64,000 bases of DNA. It comes from Bacillus sp. S/N-304-OC-R1. Its GTDB lineage: Bacteria > Bacillota > Bacilli > Bacillales > Cytobacillaceae. The stretch is taken from the NCBI RefSeq assembly GCF_019749375.1, contig NZ_JACWFE010000003.1, forward strand, positions 62,001-126,000. Direction: 5' to 3'. The notes under the pieces are model-generated. The model made no database searches. It saw nothing but the letters and a program-made list of their open reading frames with translations, and had not been told where the DNA came from. Positions 1 through 9,234 of the stretch are shown piece after piece. Position 1 is the stretch's first letter, and each line of letters opens with the position of its first letter. The position numbers were made by a program, and so were the translations under genes.

Positions 1-792
1 CAGGTCCAATCGAGGTACTGAATTAAGCAAGCCTTTTGTATATGGATGCTGTGGGTTATAGAATATTTCCCTTCTTGATCCAGCCTCAACGATCTTACCT
101 GCATACATAACTGCGATACGATTAGCCACTTGAGCAACAACGCCAAGATCATGAGTAATAAGAATAATAGAAACTCCTGTTTTCTTCTGAATGTCTCTAA
201 ATAAATCAAGTATTTGTGCCTGTATCGTTACATCTAATGCCGTTGTAGGCTCATCCGCAATCAATATTTCCGGCTGGCAAACTAGGGCCATTGCAATAAC
301 AATCCGCTGTCTCATTCCACCGCTAAACTGATGAGGGTAGTGGTTTAATCTTTCCAATGGATCAGGGATACCAACAAGCTCAAGCATTTCTAAGGCCATT
401 TTTTTAGCCTCTTGCCTTGAAATAGATTCATGCTGCAGAATTCCTTCTATAATCTGTTCGCCAATCTTAATCGTTGGATTCAGAGCGGTCATCGGATCTT
501 GGAAGATCATCGATATATCTGCTCCACGAATATTTCTCATCTGCCGCTCTTTTAATTTTGTTAAATCAGTTCCTTTAAAATTGATAGAGCCTTTTATTAT
601 TTTTCCTGGCGGATTTGGTATTAACCGCATGATGCTTTGGGATGTAACACTTTTTCCACAGCCGGATTCACCAACAATTGCAAGTGTTTCCCCTTTATAT
701 AGATCGAAGGTAACCCCTCGGACAGCCTTCACTTCTCCGCCAAATGTTTTAAATGAAACGTGGAGATCCTTTACTTCGAGAACTTTTTCCAT
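1..792 (-). CDS. dppD: Dipeptide/oligopeptide ABC transporter ATP-binding protein, C-terminus cut by window edge
   Basis: The reading frame is open from the ATG at 790-792 to the window edge (264 codons, no stop). It powers peptide import with the DppB/DppC permeases immediately upstream. Visible are the Walker A motif GESGCGKS, the Q-loop ([11 protein letters not shown]), the ABC signature FSGGMRQR, Walker B ([12 protein letters not shown]) and the H-loop ([10 protein letters not shown]). The last residues, with [11 protein letters not shown], begin the C-terminal oligopeptide/dipeptide-type extension, so some 60-70 residues should lie outside the window. The start is 4 bases after the dppC stop. 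dppD is assigned from gene order A-B-C-D; oppD/appD families are equally similar in motif. Confidence 0.9.
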   Translation of the reverse strand, partial: MEKVLEVKDLHVSFKTFGGEVKAVRGVTFDLYKGETLAIVGESGCGKSVTSQSIMRLIPNPPGKIIKGSINFKGTDLTKLKERQMRNIRGADISMIFQDPMTALNPTIKIGEQIIEGILQHESISRQEAKKMALEMLELVGIPDPLERLNHYPHQFSGGMRQRIVIAMALVCQPEILIADEPTTALDVTIQAQILDLFRDIQKKTGVSIILITHDLGVVAQVANRIAVMYAGKIVEAGSRREIFYNPQHPYTKGLLNSVPRLDL

Positions 793-796
793 GATG

Positions 797-1750
797 TTAC
801 CTCCTTAACTTCGGATCAAGCGCATCCTGAAGTCCATCCCCGAGAACATTAAACGAAAACATCGTTAAAGAAATAAAGAATGCCGGGAAGAATAGTCTCC
901 ACCAATGACCTGATAGAATAGTAGACAAGCCATCACTTGCCATCGATCCCCAGCTAGCATATGGAGGCTGTATACCTAAGCCAAGGAAGCTTAGGAAAGC
1001 CTCAGCAAAAATAGCGGACGGAACTGTTAAAGTCATTTGAACGATAATTGGCCCCATTGTGTTTGGCAGCAAATTTTTCCTAATAATCCTTGCAGTTTTG
1101 GACCCAAATGTTTTAGATGCCAGGACAAACTCATAGTTTTTTATTTGGAGAACCTGCCCTCTGACAATTCGAGCCATTCCAATCCATCCTGTTACGGTTA
1201 GGGCGACGATTATTGTAAACAAACCGGGTCCCATAACAACACTAATTAAAATGACGATAAGCAAGTATGGAAGTCCATACAAAATTTCAATAATTCTCAT
1301 CATGACATTGTCTGTTTTTCCGCCTTTATAACCTGCTACTCCTCCGTATACAACCCCTATGATAAAGTCGATTAATGCAGCGGCAATTCCAACAAATAAG
1401 GAAATTCTCGCTCCATACCACGTTCTTGAAAACACATCTCTTCCTAATTCATCTGTTCCAAACCAATGCTTACTTGATGGCGGTAAATTTTGGTTGATTA
1501 ACTTTTGCTCTGTTACATCATGAGGCGAGATCATCGGACCAATGATCGCCATAATCGTTAGAAAAATTAAGAACGTAAGTCCCGCCATTGCTAATTTATT
1601 CTTTAATAAACGCCTCCAAGCGTCCTGCCAATAGCTTTGGCTTGGTCTAACAACCGCCTCAGCCTCTGCTTGATTATTAGATTTCGGGACAAACCAATCA
1701 TCCGGAATGTCTGCTGCAATATGATGATCATGCTGTTTTCTTAATTCCAT
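797..1750 (-). CDS. dppC: Dipeptide ABC transporter permease DppC
   Basis: 317-residue inner-membrane permease of the binding-protein-dependent transport family, second subunit of the peptide channel. After a hydrophilic N-terminal tail (about 45 residues) come the OppC-type first membrane helix, the family motif GTDELGRDVFSRTWYGARIS, several hydrophobic segments and the EAA-type coupling loop (ASKTFGSKTARIIRKNLLPN) that docks to the ATPase. The ATG shares bases with the dppB stop (TAATG), implying translational coupling. Length and motif order are normal for DppC/OppC. Confidence 0.92.
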   Translation of the reverse strand: MELRKQHDHHIAADIPDDWFVPKSNNQAEAEAVVRPSQSYWQDAWRRLLKNKLAMAGLTFLIFLTIMAIIGPMISPHDVTEQKLINQNLPPSSKHWFGTDELGRDVFSRTWYGARISLFVGIAAALIDFIIGVVYGGVAGYKGGKTDNVMMRIIEILYGLPYLLIVILISVVMGPGLFTIIVALTVTGWIGMARIVRGQVLQIKNYEFVLASKTFGSKTARIIRKNLLPNTMGPIIVQMTLTVPSAIFAEAFLSFLGLGIQPPYASWGSMASDGLSTILSGHWWRLFFPAFFISLTMFSFNVLGDGLQDALDPKLRR

Positions 1751-2682
1751 TAGCTTGCCTCCTTTTTATGAAGCTTAATTCGCGGATCTAGAATTCCATA
1801 AGCAATATCCACTAAAAATAGCATGATGATCAAAATGGTACTGTAGAAAACCGTTGTTCCCATGATGACCGGATAATCTCGCTGATTGATGCTTTCCACG
1901 AAATATTTTCCCATTCCCGGGATAGCAAATATCTTTTCAATAACAAAGGTGCCGGTTAAGATACTGGCTGCTAAAGAGCCTAATACCGTAACAACTGGCA
2001 AAAGCGCATTTCTGAGTGCATGCTTAAAGACAATTTTCACAGGGGATAATCCTTTAGCTTTTGCAGTTCTTATGTAATCCTGCGTTAGCACTTCGAGCAT
2101 ACTGGATCTAGTTAATCTGGCGATAATCGCCATCGGGCCTGTTGCAAGTGCTAAAGTAGGGAGAATCATATGCTTTGGACTTACCCAGGTTGCAACAGGA
2201 AGAATGCCAAGATTAACAGCGAGCTGCTGGATAAGAAGAGTCGCCATTACAAAATTCGGGATGGAGATTCCGAGCACCGCAATTGTCATAGCTAAATAAT
2301 CGATAATGCCGTTATGCCGAAGAGCGGCAATGATTCCTAATGTGATCCCAGATAATACTGCAAATATTAACGTGACCATTCCTAGCTCAAATGAAACTGG
2401 AAATCCTCTCCCGAGCATATCATTAACAGTTTGGGATGATTTTTTTATAGATGGTCCAAAATCTAGAGTCGCCACTGATTTTAAATACATTCCATATTGA
2501 ACATAAAGCGGCTTATCGAGATGATAGAACTTTTCCAAATTGCGCTGAACCGTTTCATTCGTTGCTCTTTCCTCATTAAATGGTGAACCTGGAACAGAAT
2601 GCATCAGGAAAAAAGTGAGTGTAACGATTAGCCAAAGTGTTACTATCATGGCAATGAGGCGTTTTACAATGTATGTTGTCAT
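1750..2682 (-). CDS. dppB: Dipeptide ABC transporter permease DppB
   Basis: Permease subunit of the peptide importer, 310 residues from the chosen start. I prefer the ATG at 2682 because AGGAAG lies about 9 bases upstream; a GTG three codons earlier (2691) would sit on the ribosome site. The N-terminal helix (YIVKRLIAMIVTLWLIVTLT) and HSVPGSPF are typical of DppB/OppB, followed by further helices and the EAA loop (DYIRTAKAKGLSPVKIVFKH). It lies just downstream of dppA and overlaps dppC. No substrate-binding protein (dppE) is visible; it probably lies beyond the left edge after dppD, as in B. subtilis. Confidence 0.92.
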   Translation of the reverse strand: MTTYIVKRLIAMIVTLWLIVTLTFFLMHSVPGSPFNEERATNETVQRNLEKFYHLDKPLYVQYGMYLKSVATLDFGPSIKKSSQTVNDMLGRGFPVSFELGMVTLIFAVLSGITLGIIAALRHNGIIDYLAMTIAVLGISIPNFVMATLLIQQLAVNLGILPVATWVSPKHMILPTLALATGPMAIIARLTRSSMLEVLTQDYIRTAKAKGLSPVKIVFKHALRNALLPVVTVLGSLAASILTGTFVIEKIFAIPGMGKYFVESINQRDYPVIMGTTVFYSTILIIMLFLVDIAYGILDPRIKLHKKEAS

Positions 2683-2694
2683 TAATAACACTTC

Positions 2695-3519
2695 CTAACA
2701 GAATGATGTTCTCATAGCTAATTCCACCATTACCAGCATTGCTTTATAAGCTTCTAGAATATCCTTGGCTTGATAGCGCACAATTGTTGAGTTTTCCTCA
2801 ATCTCGGTTCCCGGCATTAAGGATGCCCATTCTGCCTGCCCGTAATTGGCAAACTCAATTCGTAAAAGTGGATTTTCTGGCGGTGCAAGCGGTTTCACTA
2901 AATCCCGATTTTTTAAAGCCTCTTCCGTTTTTTCTCTCAGAAGCTCGCCAGCCTTTGCTGGAGTTAAGGATTTTACCGCTGACCGGGTAATCGTTTCCTT
3001 CACGATAGCTGTTGTGACATTAGGTATGAGCTGCTCTGCCTCTAATGCAGCCCGGTCGTCTCCTGCAACCATTAGTACCGGAACTCCGTAGTAGCCAGCC
3101 ACATAAGCGTTGAGGCCCATTTCTCCAACTGCTACATCATTTATATACATATTTCGAACTCCGAAAATCATAGAGTGGGACATAGCTCCCTTCATTGAAG
3201 CCCTGGCATGGTAACCGATAAACATGGCCCCAATGAAGCTTGAATCCAATGCCTGAACCATTGAAAATGGCTTAACATCTCCCACTATGACTTGGGCATC
3301 TGGGTGAAGATGCTCAATTAAAAGATTATTCATTTTTGAGTGGCTGTCATTCACAACAACCTCCGAACATCCTTCATTAAAAGCTGATGTAATAACATGA
3401 TTCGCTTCTTCCGTCATAATCCTGCGGCTGCGCTCGTAATTATGCTTTGAAGAATCAACATGTGTATAATCAGCCAGCCCTGTAATCCCTTCCATATCAA
3501 CAGAAATATATAGCTTCAT
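2695..3519 (-). CDS. dppA: D-aminopeptidase DppA (peptidase family M55)
   Basis: 274-residue zinc D-aminopeptidase that removes D-alanine from D-Ala-containing di- and oligopeptides, thought to recycle cell-wall peptides as a nutrient. The M55 metal ligands are visible at the family's usual numbers: Asp8 and Glu10 (SVDMEG), His60, His104 and Glu133, with the catalytic His115 (MSHS). It heads the dpp operon and shares the theme of D-amino-acid use with dsdA (5472) and the racemase (19088). The gene is preceded by a ribosome site near 3530; in B. subtilis dpp is CodY-repressed, but I found no convincing CodY box here. Confidence 0.95.
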   Translation of the reverse strand: MKLYISVDMEGITGLADYTHVDSSKHNYERSRRIMTEEANHVITSAFNEGCSEVVVNDSHSKMNNLLIEHLHPDAQVIVGDVKPFSMVQALDSSFIGAMFIGYHARASMKGAMSHSMIFGVRNMYINDVAVGEMGLNAYVAGYYGVPVLMVAGDDRAALEAEQLIPNVTTAIVKETITRSAVKSLTPAKAGELLREKTEEALKNRDLVKPLAPPENPLLRIEFANYGQAEWASLMPGTEIEENSTIVRYQAKDILEAYKAMLVMVELAMRTSFC

Positions 3520-3658
3520 TCGTAAACCCCCATTTTTATAGTTAAGTAGTATGAGTAAATATATTTATTCATTCTTATTCCGATTGACCTGAAAAATAGA
3601 ATCATAGTTAATGGAATCTTTCCTATTTTCAAGTCATAAAGCACCCAATAAATTAGAT

Positions 3659-3707
3659 AAAAAAATCCAGCTGCCAGAGAAAAACATCATCTCTAACAGC
3701 TGGATTT
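3659..3707 (-). terminator. Rho-independent terminator after the DUF3870 gene
   Basis: An 11-bp perfect stem (3663-3673 with 3697-3707) encloses a second 5-bp stem (AGAGA/TCTCT). Read on the minus strand it is followed by a run of T (A7 at 3659-3665). It lies 26 bases past the stop of the 3734-4057 gene. Confidence 0.85.
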
Positions 3708-3733
3708 AATCTGCGTTTGACAGAAAAAGCAGC

Positions 3734-4057
3734 TTATTTATTCATTATTTGTGCATATTTAATATTCGCGTTTTTGAAGGCTACCATCAAAGCCTTTTGA
3801 GATGATCCAAAATAGCGCTGTTCAATTTCTTCAAGCACTTGATTTACATTCAAAATCGATTTTCCTGTAAACAGTGACTTAACAAATAAGGATGTTAGCG
3901 CAATTGTAGATGAGCATTCAGCATCTACAATTTCATGGTTATCTCTATTTACTACTAGTCCAATAAAAAATTGGTTATATTTTTGCATAATCGGATTGTT
4001 CAAGGATGTCTTGCTGTCTCCAATAATATAAACAGTGTTTTGCTGAAACATGAACAT
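3734..4057 (-). CDS. DUF3870 family protein
   Basis: 107-residue small soluble protein that I place in the DUF3870 family by its recalled pattern: an N-terminal VYIIGDSKTS, FFIGLVVNRDNHEIVDAECS, then SLFVKSLFTGKSI and the C-terminal RYFGSSQKALMVAFKNA. Function is unknown. No membrane segment or signal peptide. It is monocistronic, with its own terminator downstream and 164 bases to alaX upstream. The start could be Met1 or Met3 of the frame; the GCAGGAGG-like ribosome site at about 4064-4070 fits Met1. Confidence 0.7.
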   Translation of the reverse strand: MFMFQQNTVYIIGDSKTSLNNPIMQKYNQFFIGLVVNRDNHEIVDAECSSTIALTSLFVKSLFTGKSILNVNQVLEEIEQRYFGSSQKALMVAFKNANIKYAQIMNK

Positions 4058-4221
4058 GCCTCCTGCAGAGCAAGGATATCACATGAGGTGTTTATGCGGA
4101 TAACATAAACATTCATTGTGATGCATAGCCCTTATTAGGATTGTAATACAACAAGGAAAGCATGACAACCATTTTAAAAGATTTTTCTAAATATTTTATT
4201 AATTACTTTCACCTTATAAAT

Positions 4222-5433
4222 CTAATTTTTCTCCTGAATAACTAATTCCTTGGCATGCTGAAGAAGCTGTTCCCCTGACAGCAAACTCTCGCCGCCTCCT
4301 TGTGCGAACTGGTCGCTGCCGCCGCCTTTTCCATTGATTAATCCAAGCAAAGCACCGGAGACCTTCTTCATACTACTCGTAACTTCGGAACCTCGAGCAC
4401 AAACAAATTGAAGCTTGCCGTTCAGCTCATTTGCAAGAAAAACAACCGCTTCATTTGATTCTGCTGCGATTGAACGTCCTAGCTTTTGCAGCTCCTGAAT
4501 GGATCGATTTTGAAACACTTCACAGATCACTTTTCCTTTTTCCGTGGACTCTGCATGATTCAGCAGCTCTTTCGCCTCATACGACAGAAGCACTTCTTGA
4601 AGGGCTTCCAGTGATTTTTCCCGTTCTTTTCCACTATCAATCAGTTTTTTCGCAGCAGCGGCTAAGTCCAGCTCCGGCGCATTTAATAAATCTGTTAATT
4701 CCTTAATTACTTTTTGTTTTTGGTGAAGCTGAGATATAACCCTTCCTCCACAAACAAACTGTACCCGGATTTTATTTTTTTGCCGTTCCCAGTCTAAAAT
4801 TTTGATAGCTCCTACTTCTGCAGTAGTTTTTGGATGTGTTCCGCCGCAGCCATTATAATCAAAGTCAGGAATAATGACGAGGCGGATATTTTCTGTAACT
4901 GCTAGTTCTTTTCGTAATTGATAGTTAACCAATTCTTCCTCTGCTACCCACTTTGTTTCAATTGGCCTTCCCTCTAAAACAATTTTGTTTGCAAGCTGCT
5001 CTGCCTCTATTACTTGGCTCTCAGAAAGCTGGTCAATGTCCAAGTCAATTGTTACAGTTTCTCTTCCTAAATGAAAACCTATAGTCGGAATATTAAAAAG
5101 CTCGACAAAAGCTGCGGTTAATATATGCTGGCCTGCATGCTGCTGCATAAAATCGAACCGGCGGGCCCAATCAATCTGACCTTGGACTTCATTCTGTGAA
5201 CCTTGCCATTCCTTTTCTAAATAATGACGGATCTCTCCATTTACCTCTTCCACATCAATAACCTTTACATCATCGATATAGCCGGTATCATGAGGCTGTC
5301 CCCCACCAGTTGGATAGAATGCCGTTTCATTTAAAACGACGTATTGTTTTCCTTGCTCATCTATTTCTTGTTTTAGGACATGAGCTCTAAAAGTGTGCAT
5401 ATATGGGTCCTTGTAATATAGCTTGTTTTCCAA
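4222..5433 (-). CDS. AlaX-type alanyl-tRNA editing protein with DHHA1 domain
   Basis: 403-residue free-standing relative of the AlaRS editing domain, expected to hydrolyse Ser-tRNA(Ala) or Gly-tRNA(Ala). The N-terminus carries the family's YPTGGGQPHDTG loop. The zinc-binding set is present as H99-x3-H103 (QQHAGQH) and C196-x3-H200 (CGGTH). The C-terminal third is a DHHA1 domain with the glycine-rich end INGKGGGSDQFAQGGG, so this is the long AlaX form. It lies 38 bases after dsdA on the same strand and probably shares its transcript. No aminoacylation domain is present, so it is not AlaRS itself. Confidence 0.88.
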   Translation of the reverse strand: MENKLYYKDPYMHTFRAHVLKQEIDEQGKQYVVLNETAFYPTGGGQPHDTGYIDDVKVIDVEEVNGEIRHYLEKEWQGSQNEVQGQIDWARRFDFMQQHAGQHILTAAFVELFNIPTIGFHLGRETVTIDLDIDQLSESQVIEAEQLANKIVLEGRPIETKWVAEEELVNYQLRKELAVTENIRLVIIPDFDYNGCGGTHPKTTAEVGAIKILDWERQKNKIRVQFVCGGRVISQLHQKQKVIKELTDLLNAPELDLAAAAKKLIDSGKEREKSLEALQEVLLSYEAKELLNHAESTEKGKVICEVFQNRSIQELQKLGRSIAAESNEAVVFLANELNGKLQFVCARGSEVTSSMKKVSGALLGLINGKGGGSDQFAQGGGESLLSGEQLLQHAKELVIQEKN

Positions 5434-5471
5434 TAGCTTTATCTCCTTTGGTTAATTCATAGTATCAATTA

Positions 5472-6818
5472 TTATAACGTCTTCTTTCCTCTTTCGTAGT
5501 ATTGCTTCATCTCTTTTTCTGGAACCATACTGCCGCCTGTCCCCCAAATAATATGTGTTCCATTTTCTAAATTTGGCTTCAGGTTTTGCTCGCTCAAATA
5601 TTTTTGTCCTGCCATAGATTCAAATAATTGAACATAGCATGAGAAGCCAGCGAGAGCAGACGGTTCAAGGTAAATTCCTTCTGTATCCGCCAGCATGGCC
5701 AGGTAGGTAAATAACTTATCATCGTCGACCGTACAAATACCGCTGATCTTATTTTCAATCGTTTTCCCGATAAAGGCTGATGGTCGGCCAACTGCTAATC
5801 CATCTGCTTCTGTTTTATTATCAATGCCAAACTCCTGAACCGACACTTCATCGTGTAATCCTGTCATAAGGCCTAGCAGCATACAAGGAGAATGAGTTGG
5901 TTCGATAAAGAAGCAATGGACATGGTCTCCGAACACAAGCTTAAGACCGAATGTCACTCCTCCCGGGCCGCCGCCCACTCCACAAGGAAGATAGACAAAT
6001 AACGGATTCTGATCATCCACCTTCACATTCTTTTCCTCAAGCTGTTTTTTTAAACGAAGTGCTGCTACCGAATAGCCAAGAAACAGATGTTTAGAGCTTT
6101 CATCATCAACAAAATACATATTTGGATCCTCGCTAGCCTGCTTCCGCCCATGTTCAACAGCAGCGCTAAAATCAGATGCATGCTCGACTACGACTACTCC
6201 TTTTTCTCGAAGTAAATCCTTTTTCCACTGTTTTGCATCAGCCGACATATGTACAAATACCTTAAAACCAAGCTTTGCACTCATAATCCCTATGCTTAAT
6301 CCTAGGTTACCTGTCGATCCAACAGCTATAGAATAACCTGAAAAGAAATCTTTAAATCTTTGCTCCGCTAATAAGGAATAGTCATCATCCAAAGAAAGCA
6401 TGTTATGTCTAAGTGCTAGCTCCTCAGCATATTTCAGCACTTCATAAATTCCGCCGCGTGCTTTAATAGAGCCTGAAATAGGCAGATGACTATCTCCTTT
6501 CAAATATAAATGACCGAGAAAATCATTCTGATAGAATGCTTCAAGCTTTTCTAGCATTTTTGGTATAAAAAAAAGCGGCGATTCAATCAATCCTTGATCC
6601 TTTGCTGTTTCCGGAAATACTTTTGCTATATACGGAGCAAATCGGGCAAGCCTTTTCTCTGCATCTATTACATCATCTATCGTTAAAGAAGTTTCTGAGT
6701 CTGATTGAAATTTAGGATTTGTCCAAAATACTTCGTGAAAGCCCGTCATCTCTGATAAAATGGGCAATTCTCTTTTCCATTCATCCAATGTTTTTCCTTG
6801 TATCATTCTTGTTGGCAT
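5472..6818 (-). CDS. dsdA: D-serine ammonia-lyase (D-serine dehydratase)
   Basis: 448-residue PLP enzyme converting D-serine to pyruvate and ammonia. The PLP lysine is Lys119 in SGSIKARGG, close to Lys118 of the E. coli enzyme; the phosphate-binding loop is [11 protein letters not shown]; the C-terminal glycine-rich [11 protein letters not shown] is also diagnostic. Length matches DsdA (about 440-450). The ATG at 6818 follows an AGAAAGAGTG-type ribosome site. No dsdX/dsdC transporter or regulator is adjacent; instead alaX follows by 38 bases. Confidence 0.95.
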   Translation of the reverse strand: MPTRMIQGKTLDEWKRELPILSEMTGFHEVFWTNPKFQSDSETSLTIDDVIDAEKRLARFAPYIAKVFPETAKDQGLIESPLFFIPKMLEKLEAFYQNDFLGHLYLKGDSHLPISGSIKARGGIYEVLKYAEELALRHNMLSLDDDYSLLAEQRFKDFFSGYSIAVGSTGNLGLSIGIMSAKLGFKVFVHMSADAKQWKKDLLREKGVVVVEHASDFSAAVEHGRKQASEDPNMYFVDDESSKHLFLGYSVAALRLKKQLEEKNVKVDDQNPLFVYLPCGVGGGPGGVTFGLKLVFGDHVHCFFIEPTHSPCMLLGLMTGLHDEVSVQEFGIDNKTEADGLAVGRPSAFIGKTIENKISGICTVDDDKLFTYLAMLADTEGIYLEPSALAGFSCYVQLFESMAGQKYLSEQNLKPNLENGTHIIWGTGGSMVPEKEMKQYYERGKKTL

Positions 6819-6901
6819 ATTATCACTCTTTCTGCTTTTTAAAGTAATTTTGAAGGAAGATGAGTTGTTTTACAAGATATCATGCAAAATTTTCTGATAG
6901 T

Positions 6902-6939
6902 AAAAAATCAGCATGGAAAATGCACCTCCCTGCTGATTT
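6902..6939 (-). terminator. Rho-independent terminator after the amidase gene
   Basis: A 9-bp stem (AAATCAGCA at 6905-6913 with its complement at 6931-6939) followed on the minus strand by six T. It lies 18 bases downstream of the amidase stop. Confidence 0.8.
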
Positions 6940-6957
6940 GGTTTCTATAGTTTATTT

Positions 6958-7740
6958 TTAATACCGCTCTGGTCTTCTGTCTTCAAATACAGGAATTTGG
7001 CTTCGTATAGAGTCGATGTGATCAAAATTAACCTCTCCAATCACAAGTTCCTCGCCTTCGCCGCCTTCTGATACAACCTCTCCCCATGGATCGATAATCA
7101 TCGAATGACCTGCGAATTTGTTATTTTTATCTTCTCCGCTCCGGTTACAAGCAATAACATAGCATTGATTTTCGATTGCACGGGCTCTTAATAAGGTGCG
7201 CCAGTGATCTAACCTTTGGATCGGCCATTCTGCTACAACAAACATCGTTTTGGCCCCTTTAATAATCGGCTTTCTCAACCATTCAGGGAATCGAATATCG
7301 TAGCAAATAAAACTAGAAGAAGCTTCTCCATCTAACATAAAGAAGGTTTCATCCGTACCTGCCTTTAAGTAAAGATGCTCATCCATTAACTGAATCAAAT
7401 GGAGCTTGCTGTACTCATGAACAACGTTTCCCTCTTTATCTACTACATAAAGAGTATTTAAAAACCCATCATCCGTACCCTTCGCAATGGATCCCCCGAC
7501 AATTTGAAACCCATGCTTCTTAGCCTGCTCCTGAAGAAAATGAATGATATCCACTCCCTCTTTATGACCAATTTCAGGTAAACGCTCCAAATCATAACCT
7601 GTACTCCATAGCTCAGGAAGAACAACAACTGTACAATTCTCGCTCGCTGCTTTATCAAACCACTTCTCGGCAAGTTCCAAATTTTTCACCGGATCCCCGT
7701 AGGCAATATCCATTTGGACACATCCAACCTTCCACTTCAT
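6958..7740 (-). CDS. Carbon-nitrogen hydrolase (nitrilase superfamily; omega-amidase/MtnU-like)
   Basis: 260 residues from the ATG at 7740, which has GGAGGAGG 8 bases upstream; the longer frame to 7806 has no ribosome site. The nitrilase Glu-Lys-Cys triad is complete: Glu43 (LPELWSTGYD), Lys112 (YSKLHL) and Cys146 (FICYDIRFPEW). The arrangement resembles the omega-amidase/MtnU branch that deaminates 2-oxo-amides such as ketoglutaramate, but no methionine-salvage genes are nearby, so the substrate is open. It has its own terminator. Confidence 0.85.
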   Translation of the reverse strand: MKWKVGCVQMDIAYGDPVKNLELAEKWFDKAASENCTVVVLPELWSTGYDLERLPEIGHKEGVDIIHFLQEQAKKHGFQIVGGSIAKGTDDGFLNTLYVVDKEGNVVHEYSKLHLIQLMDEHLYLKAGTDETFFMLDGEASSSFICYDIRFPEWLRKPIIKGAKTMFVVAEWPIQRLDHWRTLLRARAIENQCYVIACNRSGEDKNNKFAGHSMIIDPWGEVVSEGGEGEELVIGEVNFDHIDSIRSQIPVFEDRRPERY

Positions 7741-7903
7741 TCGAATTCCTCCTCCTATAAATATCTGACAATAGTAAACCTTACTTTTCGTTATAACATT
7801 TTCCACAGGAGTTGAAAAGATATGTCAATTTCCAAGTTTCTGATATTTTTTATAGACTACTTGGGAAGAGTCGTTCAGGAAAGCTATTTATTATCATAAG
7901 AAT

Positions 7904-7937
7904 TAAAAAAAGAGGCAGAAGTTTAGCCTCTGCCTCT
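7904..7937 (-). terminator. Rho-independent terminator of hutU-hutI
   Basis: Stem 7911-7919 with 7929-7937 (AGAGGCAGA and complement) followed on the minus strand by seven T (A run at 7904-7910). It lies 38 bases after the hutI stop. Confidence 0.85.
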
Positions 7938-7975
7938 ATATTTCAAATTTAGCTAATTTAAATGGTTGATCCTGC

Positions 7976-9232
7976 CTAAACTACCTGAACCCCTTTTTTC
8001 CATACTGATTTCACATGGTTAACCCCAAATAAATATTGTAATTCCTGATAGCTTTTCACATTCCACAGGACAACGTCTGCTTTCTTGCCTACTTCTAGTG
8101 ATCCAACCTCATCCTGTCGATTAATTGCACAGGCAGCATTGTAGGTAGCAGCAGTTAAACTCTCAGCTGGTGTAAGTCTCATAGATATACAAGCTAGATT
8201 CATAACAAGCGGCATTGACGTGGTTGGAGAAGATCCTGGGTTACAGTCTGTCGAAATCGCGACAGCCACCCCGCTATCAATCATTTTTCTTCCAGCAGCA
8301 GCTTGTTCTCTTAAGTAAAGGGCTGTTGCAGGCAACAGACACGCAATAGTTCCTGATTTCGCCATTGCTTGGATTCCCTCGTCTGATGCCTTCAATAAAT
8401 GCTCAGCTGAAATCGCGCCTACTTTCGCTGCTAACTCCGCTCCACCATATGGTTCAATTTCGTCTGCATGTATTTTAGGAGTCAGTCCCAATCGCTTTCC
8501 AGCCTCTAAGATACGTTCTGATTGCTCTGGGGTAAAAACTCCTTTTTCACAGAAAACATCATTGAATTGGGCTAATTTCTCTTCTGCTATTATTGGCAGC
8601 ATATCTTCTATTAAATGATGGACAAATTCATCTTCTCTTCCTTTAAAATCAGGTGGGACGGCATGAGCGCCCATAAAGGTTGGAACGAGATCAATTGGAT
8701 GAATCTCCTGCAGCTTTTTCATGACTTTTAATTGCTTTAGCTCCGTTTCAAGATTCATTCCATAACCGCTTTTTCCTTCTACGGTTGTAACCCCATGTTG
8801 AAGGAATGAATCAAGCCTGCGGGTTGTTTGTTCAATTAGTTCTTCCTCTGAAGCTTCACGGGTCATGCGGGTCGTCGCATGAATTCCGCCGCCCGCATTC
8901 ATAATATCCATATAAGTTGCCCCTTCAAGGCGCATTTCAAATTCACGTTCACGACTGCCGCCATAGACCACATGTGTGTGCGGATCGACGAGCCCAGGAG
9001 TAACTAGATGGCCAGTAGCATCTACAATTTTCGCTTCATGCTCTCTCGACGTGTAGAGCTTTTCAAGTTCCTCCGTTGTTCCTACAGCTCCAATAACGCC
9101 ATTCTCTATCCACAAGCTTCCGTCTTCAATTAATCCAAGCTCGGACATGGCCTCCTTAGAACGGGGGCCTTTTACTTTTGAAGCAAGAGTAGCCAGCTGC
9201 GTAATATGTTTAATCCAAATTGGTTTTGTCAT
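7976..9232 (-). CDS. hutI: Imidazolonepropionase
   Basis: 418-residue amidohydrolase catalysing the third step of histidine degradation, 4-imidazolone-5-propionate to N-formimino-L-glutamate. The metal motif DPHTHVVYGG supplies His85 and His87; HADEIEPYGG and STDCNPGSSPT supply the later metal and substrate residues. It begins 2 bases after the hutU stop and is surely co-transcribed. The usual partners hutH, hutG and hutM are not in the window, so the first and last pathway steps must be encoded elsewhere. Confidence 0.96.
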   Translation of the reverse strand: MTKPIWIKHITQLATLASKVKGPRSKEAMSELGLIEDGSLWIENGVIGAVGTTEELEKLYTSREHEAKIVDATGHLVTPGLVDPHTHVVYGGSREREFEMRLEGATYMDIMNAGGGIHATTRMTREASEEELIEQTTRRLDSFLQHGVTTVEGKSGYGMNLETELKQLKVMKKLQEIHPIDLVPTFMGAHAVPPDFKGREDEFVHHLIEDMLPIIAEEKLAQFNDVFCEKGVFTPEQSERILEAGKRLGLTPKIHADEIEPYGGAELAAKVGAISAEHLLKASDEGIQAMAKSGTIACLLPATALYLREQAAAGRKMIDSGVAVAISTDCNPGSSPTTSMPLVMNLACISMRLTPAESLTAATYNAACAINRQDEVGSLEVGKKADVVLWNVKSYQELQYLFGVNHVKSVWKKGVQVV

Positions 9233-9234
9233 TC

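Noticed and set aside
3540-3600. CodY box before dppA
   Set aside because: The best match (ATTTTTCAGGTCAAT) has about five mismatches to AATTTTCWGAAAATT, too weak to call.
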